Shown piece by piece: positions 55,332-63,687 of a stretch of 64,000 nucleotides of DNA (the first letter of the stretch is position 1; each line of letters begins with the position of its first letter). Location: the NCBI RefSeq assembly GCF_018709685.1, contig NZ_JABDHQ010000008.1, forward strand, positions 79,431-143,430. The letters are read 5' to 3'. Under the pieces are notes generated by a model, which saw nothing but the letters and a program-made list of their open reading frames with translations, did no database searches and was not told the origin of the DNA. Made by a program: the position numbers and the translations under genes. The DNA comes from Akkermansia muciniphila (GTDB lineage Bacteria; Verrucomicrobiota; Verrucomicrobiia; Verrucomicrobiales; Akkermansiaceae).

Positions 55332-56021
55332 TCAATCCAGCCTGATGCCGAAGATGTCCGAAAGGGAGCCGGAATCCCCTCCCAGGGAATCCTCCCCTTC
55401 GGGAGAGGAAACCGGAGCAGACGGAATCAGGGCGGAGGCCTCCATGCCGCGCAGCGTGAACAGCAGCTCAGGTTGTTCGTCCAGCATCACGCCAAAGGCG
55501 TATAACACTGCCGCCGCATGCTTGCATAAATCCGCCCAATCCGGGCACGAGCAGGAAAAATGCCACTCTTCCGGCCTGGGAAACAGCCCCCCCTCCGGGC
55601 TGCACAGGATTTCCATCAGCTCCGGAGACACATTTCCTTTCAGCAGGTCAATCCAGGAGCCGACATGCCCGGCGCACCGCCCGCGGAGCCGCGCCAGCGC
55701 CTCTTCATCCGGCGGTTCCGCTTCCACGCGCACTTCATACAAATGCTCTCCCATCACCAGGGCGTCCATGCGTCCGGGAGCCGCTTTCACGTCCAGAACA
55801 CAGCCATAACGCAAATACGTACGCCCCGGAGCCAGCCGCATGCCGTACACTTCGCACGCGCCCAGGCTCTTCATCCACTCCTTTCCCCAGAACTTCTTGG
55901 CCAGATTGCGCCCGGAAGCCGTTACGGGATGCAGTTCCATCCCTTCCGCGGCCAGCTCCGCCGCCCTGGCCTCCGCGCGTTTCCGCAAATCCTCCCGTTT
56001 GAGAGGCTTGTCATCATCCAT
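55332..56021 (-). CDS. SWIM zinc-finger protein
   Basis: A 229-residue protein with a SWIM finger (CSCPDWADLCKH, that is CxC-x6-CxH) in its C-terminal half. The N-terminal half has GRNLAKKFWGKEWMKSL and a strand-rich region (RTYLRYGCVLDVKAAPGRM) common to SWIM proteins that accompany SNF2-type helicases. No helicase is adjacent here. ATG at 56021 or the GTG at 56027 can start it. The role, perhaps DNA or protein binding in repair, is inferred only from the family. Confidence 0.75.
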   Translation of the reverse strand: MDDDKPLKREDLRKRAEARAAELAAEGMELHPVTASGRNLAKKFWGKEWMKSLGACEVYGMRLAPGRTYLRYGCVLDVKAAPGRMDALVMGEHLYEVRVEAEPPDEEALARLRGRCAGHVGSWIDLLKGNVSPELMEILCSPEGGLFPRPEEWHFSCSCPDWADLCKHAAAVLYAFGVMLDEQPELLFTLRGMEASALIPSAPVSSPEGEDSLGGDSGSLSDIFGIRLD

Positions 56022-56207
56022 GCACACGGAATAACGGTAACATATGCACCCTCTCCGCTACAGGGAAAAGGCAGCCATGCGCCGTTTCTCTTGTTCTTCC
56101 GGCTCCATTCCGGTTTTCTCCGGCACACGGATTCTTTTTCCGGTTCTGCGGAATCTGCCTCCATTACCCATTTCAGGCTTTTAAAACGGAAGCTCCTGGG
56201 GCACAAC

Positions 56208-57584
56208 ATGTGGGTCATGTGGAAAGGCAGATTTTCTAAACCCACCGCTGATCTGGTTCAACGCTACGGCGAATCCGTCTCCTACGACTGGAGGCTTTTC
56301 CGCCAGGACATTGCCGGATCCATCGCCCATGCGCGGGCACAGCTCAAGGCAGGCCTGCTCACGCAGGAGGAATTCAACGCCATTGAAGCCGGGCTTCAGG
56401 ACATCCTGAAGGATATTGAGGCCGGGAACTTCACGTGGAGCCGGGAGCTGGAAGACGTGCACATGAACATTGAAAGCGAGCTGACCCGGCGCATCGGCGC
56501 TCCGGGGGCCAAGCTGCATACGGCGCGCTCCCGCAATGACCAGGTGGCCACGGACACGCGGCTCTACTGCCGCGCGGAGATTGATGAAATCCTGGAAAAA
56601 GTGCGCCATTTACAGCGCGCGCTGGTCATGAAGGCCAAGGAGTACGCGGACGCCATGATGCCGGGCTATACCCACCTCCAGCGCGCCCAGCCCGTCACGA
56701 TGGGCCACCATCTGCTGGCTTACGTGGAAATGCTGGACCGGGATGCGGACCGCCTTGCGGACTGCCGCAGGCGCCTGAACGTTTCTCCGCTGGGTTCCGG
56801 CGCCATTGCCGGTTCCACCATCTGCCTGGACCGCTGCGGAATTGCCGCGGAACTGGGTTTTGACGCCGTAACGGAGAATTCCATGGATGCGATTGCGGAC
56901 CGGGACTACATCATGGAGACCCTGTTTGACCTGGCCGTGATCGGCGCCCACCTTTCCCGCATGAGCGAGGACGTCATCCTGTGGTGCACGGCGGAATTCG
57001 GCTTTGCAACCCTTTCCGACGCCCACACCACGGGCTCCTCCCTGATGCCCCAGAAAAAGAATCCGGACGTGGCGGAACTGACCCGCGGCAAGACGGGGCG
57101 CCTGTACGGCAACCTCACCGCCGTGATGGTGGCAGTCAAGGGCCTCCCCCTGACCTACAACCGCGACCTTCAGGAAGACAAGGAACCCCTGTTTGATTCC
57201 ATTGACACGATCAAGCTGGCCCTGGACGTCAACGCGGAGATGATCGCCGCCATGACGGTCAACACGGCGCGCGCCCTGGAAGCGGCTTCCGATCCCATGC
57301 TGCTGGCTACGGACCTGGCGGACTACCTGGTGCGCCGCGGCGTTCCCTTCCGCAAGGCCCACGAACTGGTCGGAAAGGCCGTCGCCATGAGCATTTCCAC
57401 GGGCACGCCCCTCAACCAGTTGAGCGACGAACAGTTCGCCTCCATTTCAGACGCGTACGGAACAGACGCGCGGGACGTATTTGAATTGACAAAAGCGTTC
57501 GCCCAGCGTACCAACCCCGGGGCTCCCAATTCCGGGAATACCCGCCGCCGCATCGCCAGCTGGGAAGACATTCTTTCCAAATAA
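56208..57584 (+). CDS. argH: Argininosuccinate lyase
   Basis: Last step of arginine synthesis, splitting argininosuccinate into arginine and fumarate. The 458-residue length matches E. coli ArgH. Typical blocks are MWKGRFSKPTADLVQRYGES, HTARSRNDQVATDTRLY, GYTHLQRAQPVTMGHHLLAY and the signature GSSLMPQKKNPD with the catalytic Ser loop. The ATG at 56208 or the one at 56217 can start it. argD is in a separate location (15745-17001), and neither gene has visible ArgR-type control that I can support. Confidence 0.93.
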   Translation: MWVMWKGRFSKPTADLVQRYGESVSYDWRLFRQDIAGSIAHARAQLKAGLLTQEEFNAIEAGLQDILKDIEAGNFTWSRELEDVHMNIESELTRRIGAPGAKLHTARSRNDQVATDTRLYCRAEIDEILEKVRHLQRALVMKAKEYADAMMPGYTHLQRAQPVTMGHHLLAYVEMLDRDADRLADCRRRLNVSPLGSGAIAGSTICLDRCGIAAELGFDAVTENSMDAIADRDYIMETLFDLAVIGAHLSRMSEDVILWCTAEFGFATLSDAHTTGSSLMPQKKNPDVAELTRGKTGRLYGNLTAVMVAVKGLPLTYNRDLQEDKEPLFDSIDTIKLALDVNAEMIAAMTVNTARALEAASDPMLLATDLADYLVRRGVPFRKAHELVGKAVAMSISTGTPLNQLSDEQFASISDAYGTDARDVFELTKAFAQRTNPGAPNSGNTRRRIASWEDILSK

Positions 57585-57718
57585 CACTGCCTGCGGAGGG
57601 CGGACGGAACGGAGAGCCCGCCGTCCGTCTCCGCGGCGCGCCTCCGTGCGCAGGACAGGGGACGCCTCCATCCCCCCGGCTGCGGCGTTACACCGTGGCC
57701 GGCCACCCTCCGGCAGCC

Positions 57719-59398
57719 ATGTTCAAACCTGCTCTCCTTTCCTCTCTCAAGACCTATACCAAGCAAACCTTTCTGGCGGACCTCTTCGCAGGGCTGACCG
57801 TAGGCGTGGTAGCCATCCCGCTGGCGATGGCCTTTGCGATTGCATGCGGGCTCTCCCCTACCCAGGGCCTCGTCACCGCCATCGTGGCCGGGTTCCTCAT
57901 TTCCCTGTTCAGCGGAAGCAAGTACCAGATAGGCGGCCCCACCGGCGCTTTCGTCATCATCATTATGGGCGTGCTGGAACAGTACCACGTGTCCGGACTG
58001 CTGGTGTGCACGCTGATGGCGGGCCTCTTCCTCATCATTTTGGGTTTCTGCCGCATGGGGGCGCTCATCCGCTTCATTCCGTTCCCCGTCACCACGGGAT
58101 TCACCTCCGGCATTGCCGTGGTGATTTTTTCCACGCAGATCAAGGACATTTTCGGCCTCACCATTACGGAAAAAATCCCCGGCGACTTTATTGAAAAATG
58201 GGCGTGCTACTTTAATTATTTCCACACCATCAACTGGGCGGCGCTGGGACTGGCCGCGGGAACCGTGGCCATCACCCTGCTGAGCCGCCGCTTCTGGCCC
58301 AAAGTGCCGGCCATGCTGGTGGGCATGCTGGGCATGACAGCCGTTTCCGTGGTCTTCTCCCTGCCCGTTACGACCATCGGCCAGGCCTTCGGCAGCCTGC
58401 CGAACACCCTCCCCCTCCCCTCTCTGCCCCACATCGAGTGGCACAATCTGGGGGCGCTGACGGCTCCGGCCTTCACCATCGCCCTTCTGGCGGCCATTGA
58501 ATCCCTGCTGAGCGCCTCCGTGGCGGACGGCATGACCGGAGGACGCCACAAGCCCAATATGGAGCTCATCGCCCAGGGCATCGGCAACATCGGGTCCGCC
58601 CTGTTCGGCGGCATTCCGGCCACGGGAGCCATCGCCCGCACCGCCACCAACATCAAGGCGGGGGCCAAAAGCCCGGTTTCCGGCATGATTCACGCGCTGA
58701 CCCTCCTGGCCATTCTGATGGCCTTTGCCCAGTACGCGCAGCAGATTCCCCTGGCCGTGCTGGCGGGCATCCTGACGGTGGTATGCTACAACATGAGTGA
58801 AATTCACACGTTCAGCCGCCTGCTTAAAGGACCGCGGCAGGATGCGGCGGTGCTGGTAATCACGTTCCTGCTGACCGTTTTTGTGGACCTGGTCGTAGCC
58901 GTGGAGGTGGGCGTGGTGCTGGCCGCCCTGCTCTTCATGGGCCGCATGGCCCAGATCAGCGACGTCTCCGCCATCAAGAACGAACTGCTGGACAATGACG
59001 AAGAAGACGACGAAGGCCGCTCCGCCGCCAAGCTGGACATTCCGGAAGGCGTGGAAGTTTTTGACGTGAAAGGCCCCTTCTTCTTCGGCGCCGTGGAACA
59101 GTTCAAGGACCAGGTGCTGGAAACGCTGGAGCATGACACCAAGGTGGTCATTCTGCGCATGCGCCTGGTTCCCGCGCTGGACGCCACCGGGCTGAACGTC
59201 CTTTCCGACTTCTGCCACCAGTGCCGGGAGCACGGCTCCACCCTGCTGGTCTGCGGCGTGCAGCCACAGCCCCTGGACGTCATCCGCCACGCGCCCTTTT
59301 ACCGGGAGCTGAAGCGCTATAATATCTGCGAGAATATTGATGCCGCCCTGCGCCGCGCCCGCAAGATCATCCACGGTCCCGCGCCAAAGCACCTGTAA
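57719..59398 (+). CDS. SulP family anion transporter with STAS domain
   Basis: A 559-residue inner-membrane transporter. The membrane domain contains the SulP motif region DLFAGLTVGVVAIPLAMAFA, GGPTGAFVIIIMG and GGIPATGAIARTATNIKAG, and the C-terminal STAS domain runs from about 440 (VEVFDVKGPFFFGAVEQF) to the end. Family members carry sulfate, bicarbonate or dicarboxylates; the substrate cannot be decided from sequence here. ATG at 57719. The HxlR gene converges just 6 bases after its stop. Confidence 0.85.
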   Translation: MFKPALLSSLKTYTKQTFLADLFAGLTVGVVAIPLAMAFAIACGLSPTQGLVTAIVAGFLISLFSGSKYQIGGPTGAFVIIIMGVLEQYHVSGLLVCTLMAGLFLIILGFCRMGALIRFIPFPVTTGFTSGIAVVIFSTQIKDIFGLTITEKIPGDFIEKWACYFNYFHTINWAALGLAAGTVAITLLSRRFWPKVPAMLVGMLGMTAVSVVFSLPVTTIGQAFGSLPNTLPLPSLPHIEWHNLGALTAPAFTIALLAAIESLLSASVADGMTGGRHKPNMELIAQGIGNIGSALFGGIPATGAIARTATNIKAGAKSPVSGMIHALTLLAILMAFAQYAQQIPLAVLAGILTVVCYNMSEIHTFSRLLKGPRQDAAVLVITFLLTVFVDLVVAVEVGVVLAALLFMGRMAQISDVSAIKNELLDNDEEDDEGRSAAKLDIPEGVEVFDVKGPFFFGAVEQFKDQVLETLEHDTKVVILRMRLVPALDATGLNVLSDFCHQCREHGSTLLVCGVQPQPLDVIRHAPFYRELKRYNICENIDAALRRARKIIHGPAPKHL

Positions 59399-59404
59399 GG
59401 GCGG

Positions 59405-59737
59405 CTATTCCCCGCGTCCGGCCAGGTAGGACGCGCCCCATTCATTCATGGCTTCCAGCACGGGCAGGACGCTCCTGCCGAAAGCGGTCAGGGAATACTC
59501 CACCCTGGGAGGAATGACGGGGTACGCCTTGCGCTCCACCAGCCCGTCCGCTTCCAGCTCCCGGAGCTGCTGGGTGAACATCTTGGTGGTAGCTTCCGGA
59601 ATCAGCCGGTGCAGCTCGTTGAACCGCACGGGGGCCTTCTGGTAAAGGTGCCAGAGAATCACAATCTTGTACTTTCCGCCAATCAGGGAGAGCGTGACGC
59701 CGCAGGGGCAACGGTAAGAAGAGGAAGGCTTTTTCAT
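59405..59737 (-). CDS. HxlR-family transcriptional regulator
   Basis: A 110-residue winged-helix regulator. The pattern RCPCGVTLSLIGGKYKIVILWHL, with recognition region RFNELHRLIPEATTKMFTQQLRELEADGLV and wing PPRVEYSLTAFG, is typical. The N-terminal CPC has the conserved HxlR Cys (Cys10 or Cys12) that in YodB- and HypR-type members senses quinones or disulfide stress. It is divergent from a nitroreductase with inverted repeats between them, so it probably controls both genes in response to electrophiles or redox stress. Confidence 0.85.
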   Translation of the reverse strand: MKKPSSSYRCPCGVTLSLIGGKYKIVILWHLYQKAPVRFNELHRLIPEATTKMFTQQLRELEADGLVERKAYPVIPPRVEYSLTAFGRSVLPVLEAMNEWGASYLAGRGE

Positions 59738-59743
59738 GGTTAC

Positions 59744-59776
59744 AGTATCTTTTTTGATACTATATTACAAAATAGT
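59744..59776. promoter_or_regulatory. Inverted repeats between the HxlR and nitroreductase genes, likely operator
   Basis: AGTATC (59744-59749) and GATACT (59756-59761) are perfect complements around six T. Overlapping them, ACTAT (59759-59763) is mirrored by ATAGT (59772-59776). The first repeat lies seven bases from the HxlR start codon and would block its transcription, as expected of autoregulation. Confidence 0.6.
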
Positions 59777-59836
59777 GCCTACTTGTCAAAAACTCCCTGT
59801 CCTCCTATGCTGGCGGGAATTCCAATACACACAGCC

Positions 59837-60691
59837 ATGAAATTGACCATTGACCGGGACAAGTGCATCCATTGCCATTTATGTGAACAGGCCTGCTTCC
59901 TCACCCGCTTCTGCGGCTTCGATTCCCTGGAGGGAGCGGCGGAACAGCACTGCATTGACTGCGGTCATTGCGTAGCCGTCTGCCCGCGGCAGGCCATCAC
60001 CCACGCCAGGGTAAAAAACACGGCGCCCATCGGCCCCATTCCGGGTGAAACGGAAGTGCTGAACCTGCTCATGAAAACCAGGAGCGTGCGGCATTTCAAG
60101 CCAACTCCCGTCAGCCGGGAAGTCTGGGACAGCCTGCGCCGCGTGGCGGAATACTCCCAGTCCGGTCTGAACGCCCAAAGCATCACCCTGACGGCCGTGG
60201 AAAACCCGGAAACCCTTTCCGGCGTCAGAAAAGCCCTCCTGCGCATGTACGGCAAACTGGAAAGGCTGGCCAATTTTCCCGTCACGCGTTTCCTGGCCCG
60301 GTTCTTCATGGCCCCGCAGGACTACGAAGCCGTACTCTCTGAAAGCGCCACGCAGCCCCTGCGCAGGCAGGCGGCGGAGCGGGGGGAAGACCCTGTTCTG
60401 TACGGAGCCCCGGCACTGCTCCTGCTGACCGGCCCGGCGTCACAAACCGCGCGGGAAGACGCCACGGTCCTCTCCCAGAACATCATGCTGGCCCTGACGG
60501 CGCAGGGGCTGGGAAGCTGCTACATGGGCGGCCTGGTTCTGGGATGCAGGGCATTCAGGTACAAGCCTCTTCTCCGCTCCCTGCACCTGCCGGAAGGCCA
60601 CGCGGTGCACCAGGCCCTTGTCCTTGGCACGCCAACCATACAGCTCAAGCGCATGCCGGAACGCAAGCGGCGTGAAATCAGGTTCCGGTAG
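59837..60691 (+). CDS. Nitroreductase with N-terminal 2[4Fe-4S] ferredoxin domain
   Basis: A 284-residue flavoprotein. The first 60 residues carry Cys motifs for two clusters (CIHCHLCEQAC and CIDCGHCVAVCP). Residues about 75-284 are a nitroreductase domain starting MKTRSVRHFKPTPVSREVW, with RSVRHF binding FMN phosphate and GLGSCYMGGL near the end. The fused ferredoxin would feed electrons to FMN. Regulation by the divergent HxlR protein suggests reduction of quinones or nitro compounds. ATG at 59837 is 99 bases from the HxlR start. Confidence 0.85.
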   Translation: MKLTIDRDKCIHCHLCEQACFLTRFCGFDSLEGAAEQHCIDCGHCVAVCPRQAITHARVKNTAPIGPIPGETEVLNLLMKTRSVRHFKPTPVSREVWDSLRRVAEYSQSGLNAQSITLTAVENPETLSGVRKALLRMYGKLERLANFPVTRFLARFFMAPQDYEAVLSESATQPLRRQAAERGEDPVLYGAPALLLLTGPASQTAREDATVLSQNIMLALTAQGLGSCYMGGLVLGCRAFRYKPLLRSLHLPEGHAVHQALVLGTPTIQLKRMPERKRREIRFR

Positions 60692-60700
60692 GCTTTCCGG

Positions 60701-61228
60701 TCAATGGTTCCTTTCCTGCTCCTCATAGCGGGAAAGGAGAAAATCCAGGTCTTCCAGCAGGGTCTGGCAGGAACGGTCCCACCGCTTCCTTCCCTGGAGG
60801 GCCATCACGCATTCCTTCCTTCCGGTAAAACAGTATTTGGTAATGCCGTGCCCCTGCAATTCCTCCACCTGTTTTTTCAGCTCACAGGCAAAAAACAGCC
60901 AGAACGGCACGCTGCGGGCGATGTCCGCCACACTGACCGTCATGGGAGGGGTTTCCTCCTTCAGCTCCCTGGCCAGGTGCTCCAGGCCCACCTCCTTAAG
61001 CATGCGGCGCAGGCGGGCGTACAGTTCGGAAACCCCCATCACGGACAAATCACACTCATGTTCCAGATAATACCGGACGGAGGCGATCAGGTCCTCCTTG
61101 AACGGCAGGGTGGTTCCAGCCCGCCGGGCGGCATGTTCCAGGGCATCAGCCAGCCACTGGTCCCCATACCCGGCGATCAGGCAATCACCAAGCTTGAGCA
61201 GCGGTCTGTTGTTTCTGAAGCCGATCAT
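60701..61228 (-). CDS. Conserved hypothetical protein downstream of nrdR
   Basis: A 175-residue soluble protein without recognised domain. The N-terminal half has LIAGYGDQWLADALEHAARRAG and a central region LYARLRRMLKEVGLEHLARELKEE that looks helical. SVADIARSVPFWLFFACELKKQ suggests a helical domain similar in style to an adaptor. It begins 9 bases after the nrdR stop and is probably translated from the same transcript, so a link to nucleotide metabolism is possible but unproven. Confidence 0.6.
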   Translation of the reverse strand: MIGFRNNRPLLKLGDCLIAGYGDQWLADALEHAARRAGTTLPFKEDLIASVRYYLEHECDLSVMGVSELYARLRRMLKEVGLEHLARELKEETPPMTVSVADIARSVPFWLFFACELKKQVEELQGHGITKYCFTGRKECVMALQGRKRWDRSCQTLLEDLDFLLSRYEEQERNH

Positions 61229-61237
61229 AAAAGGAAC

Positions 61238-61729
61238 TTAAAGGATGGGAAGCTTGCGCTGGAGGGGGTCAATCAGCGTCTGGTGGCGCATCTGCGTGAT
61301 CTCCTGAATGAATTCCTCCACATTGGAGAACTGGCGGTACACGGACACATAGCGGATGTAGGCCACGGGATCAATGGCGTACAGTTTTTCAATCACCTTC
61401 TTGCCGATCTCGCTGGAGGGGACTTCACGCAGATGGTCGCGGTGCAATTCGGAAATGATTTCTTCCACGGCGCGGTCCAGGCGGTCCATGCTCACGGGCC
61501 GTTTTTCACAGGCCTTCACCAGCCCGCGCAAAATCTTCTCGCGGTTCAGGGCTTCCCGCAGGTTGTCCCTCTTCACCACGCGCAGTTCCGTGCGCTCAAT
61601 CTGCTCATAAGTCGTGTAGCGGTAATCGCACCGCAGGCAGACGCGGCGGCGGCGGATGGTCGTCCCGTCCTTGGACATACGGGAGTCAATGACCTTGTCC
61701 TCCAAATGACCGCACTGAACGCATCTCAT
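61238..61729 (-). CDS. nrdR: Transcriptional repressor NrdR
   Basis: Zinc-ribbon/ATP-cone repressor of ribonucleotide reductase genes. The 163-residue sequence has the zinc ligands Cys3, Cys6, Cys31 and Cys34 (MRCVQC and CLRC) and the ATP-cone from about 46 to 135 (VVKRDNLREALNREKILRGL to YRQFSNVEEF). NrdR senses ATP/dATP and binds paired NrdR boxes. The nrdD-nrdG genes at 30266-33349 may be among its targets, but I cannot find confirmed boxes there. One conserved hypothetical gene follows on the same strand. Confidence 0.93.
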   Translation of the reverse strand: MRCVQCGHLEDKVIDSRMSKDGTTIRRRRVCLRCDYRYTTYEQIERTELRVVKRDNLREALNREKILRGLVKACEKRPVSMDRLDRAVEEIISELHRDHLREVPSSEIGKKVIEKLYAIDPVAYIRYVSVYRQFSNVEEFIQEITQMRHQTLIDPLQRKLPIL

Positions 61730-62017
61730 GGCACGACCATACTACTACATAACGCATCCATAAAGGAAAAAGTACGCCAAATATGGTACAGAGGCCTTCA
61801 TGATCAGCTTTTTCGGAACACGGCTTCCTGTGAATAAACAGGGGGTTGAAACAGCGCCGTCCGCGCTGCTGCACGGATTCCCCGCCATGCCGGAATTGTG
61901 AATAAGCGGCGCCCCGTAGACTCTCCGGCCCCGTCATGAAGACGCATTTTCCTCCCTCCGGGACGGAAAAGAGCTGCCGGGGAGAAGGACCGCACGAGGC
62001 TTCTTCACGCCTGTCCG
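61730..62017. other. Intergenic region between nrdR and the sialate O-acetylesterase-like gene
   Basis: A 288-base interval. It contains the promoter region of nrdR (minus strand) and the downstream end of the esterase gene. Short frames exist but none shows protein-like content, and I see no T-tailed hairpin. Confidence 0.3.
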
Positions 62018-63583
62018 TTACGGATTCACCGTGCCGCCCTGGTTGACGATGCTGCCCGCGGGCAGTTTAACGCCATTCAGATTCAAAACGGCGCCGTCCT
62101 TGACGAGTATCCTGCCCGGATTCAGAGCCTGCCCCTTCATCTCGTCCAGGGACATTTCCACCTTTCCGGACAACGTCCAGGAGCATTTCAGGGAGGCGGC
62201 CTGCACCCGCTTTAACACGACGCGGGCCATTCCCGCCTCTTCCGGGGCGCCTTCCGCGCGGAGTATCCGGATATCCGCCTGCCCGGACAAACGGACGGGA
62301 AGAATTTTCCCGTCCAGGCCGCCGGCAGGCGCCAAGGGCTCAATCACCACGGCGGAGCCGCCCGGAATATGCCAGGACTGGCGGCCCGCGAGCTGTACAT
62401 TAGTCCTGAGCAGCAAATTCTTCCCTTCCGCCAGGCGGATGCCGCCCGGCCCCAGCACCAGACGGTCCCCGGAAGCGCCCGCACTCTGAATAACCACGGT
62501 ATCAACGGCGGTATCCTCCACACGGATGCCGAACAACTTCACCACGCCCGATACCAGGCTGGGCTTTACGGAAGAAGCCACGTTCCAGACGCACACGTTC
62601 GTGCCCGGTATTTTCCGGTTCATCCAGGCGTCCGGAGAACCCAAGGGAACTTCATAACGGCCGCTGCGGACGGAACCGGCATCCTTCCCGGCCAGCCGGG
62701 CCGCTTCATAGGCAAAGCGCGCGCCTATGCTGATCTGGGATTTGCCGCTGTAATGCACCCCCATGTTGTCCCCGGCGGTCAGCTTGGGAAGATCACGGGT
62801 AGGGACATACCCCAGGGACGGCCGCGAAGAGGCCAGCTCCTTCATGAGCCGGTGGGTGGTTTTTCCCTGGACCTCCGTATCACGCCCTTCCAGCCCCCCG
62901 GTGACATTGCCCGTCTCCGGATCATTCTCATTTTTGCTGCTCCAGTTGGCATTCTCTCCAATGACGGCTTTTTGCGCGGCCAGGGCGGACGTATCCCCAT
63001 ACGGTTTCAGGTCTGCCGCCAGATTGCCCAGAAGTTCCATAAAACGGGAGGCGCTCTCCGGAACGGAGCCTCCGCCGTTGCTTTCCCCCTGCAAGTACAG
63101 CAATCCGGCAAACTCCACCCGGGAGTGCCTGGATTTGTCCACGGCGGCGCAGGCATTCTTAACGGCCTGCACCAGCGCCTTGTAAGCCTGTCCGTTCCTT
63201 TGCCAATGGGAATTGTCCCCTCCGTCACGGGAGGCTTTCACAATGGCCACGTCCGCATCCCTGAACCAGCCGTTCTTTTCCAACGTAAAGGCAAACCCGT
63301 ACTCCGGGCCCATGCACATGCTGCCGTTATAGCGCGGCATCGCGGGCCGGACCTGTTCCCAGGACGTGGAAGCGCCGGGGAACACCCCTTCCCTCTGGCC
63401 GAAGTTTTCATGCCAGTACAGCGTCTTCCCCGGTTCATACTTCTTCAACAGCTCCGGAGAAGCGGGACTGCCCTTCACTGCTCCCAGGGAATTGGATTGG
63501 CCCGTCAGCAAAAAAATCTTCAGCTCTTTTGCGGAACATGCCGAAGCAAGGCACAGGAACAGGAAGGGCAGGAAAAATCTCAT
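62018..63583 (-). CDS. Exported sialate O-acetylesterase-like (SASA) protein
   Basis: A 521-residue exported hydrolase. After a signal peptide (MRFFLPFLFLCLASACSA) the SASA-type domain shows LLTGQSNSLG (Ser30), LLYLQGESNGG and the His in NMGVHYSGKSQ. Residues about 310-521 form a separate beta-rich region (VVIQSAGASGDRLVLG; LRTNVQLAGRQSWHIPGGS; LNLNGVKLPAGSIVNQGG) with repeated short strands, like a beta-helix or passenger domain. In mucin degraders such enzymes remove acetyl groups from sialic acid so that sialidases can act; the substrate is inferred. Confidence 0.8.
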   Translation of the reverse strand: MRFFLPFLFLCLASACSAKELKIFLLTGQSNSLGAVKGSPASPELLKKYEPGKTLYWHENFGQREGVFPGASTSWEQVRPAMPRYNGSMCMGPEYGFAFTLEKNGWFRDADVAIVKASRDGGDNSHWQRNGQAYKALVQAVKNACAAVDKSRHSRVEFAGLLYLQGESNGGGSVPESASRFMELLGNLAADLKPYGDTSALAAQKAVIGENANWSSKNENDPETGNVTGGLEGRDTEVQGKTTHRLMKELASSRPSLGYVPTRDLPKLTAGDNMGVHYSGKSQISIGARFAYEAARLAGKDAGSVRSGRYEVPLGSPDAWMNRKIPGTNVCVWNVASSVKPSLVSGVVKLFGIRVEDTAVDTVVIQSAGASGDRLVLGPGGIRLAEGKNLLLRTNVQLAGRQSWHIPGGSAVVIEPLAPAGGLDGKILPVRLSGQADIRILRAEGAPEEAGMARVVLKRVQAASLKCSWTLSGKVEMSLDEMKGQALNPGRILVKDGAVLNLNGVKLPAGSIVNQGGTVNP

Positions 63584-63687
63584 CCGGGTTAAAATTGCTT
63601 ATGGCAATTATAACTGCCGGAATTTTCCTTTCAATCGTCAACTGCCGGCCATGGACATAAGAAGGCGGGTGGTGAAAAAAGACCAGT

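Noticed and set aside
57323..59392. 689-codon minus-strand frame opposite argH and the SulP gene
   Set aside because: His/Gly/Asp-rich antisense translation with no domain; both plus-strand genes are well supported.
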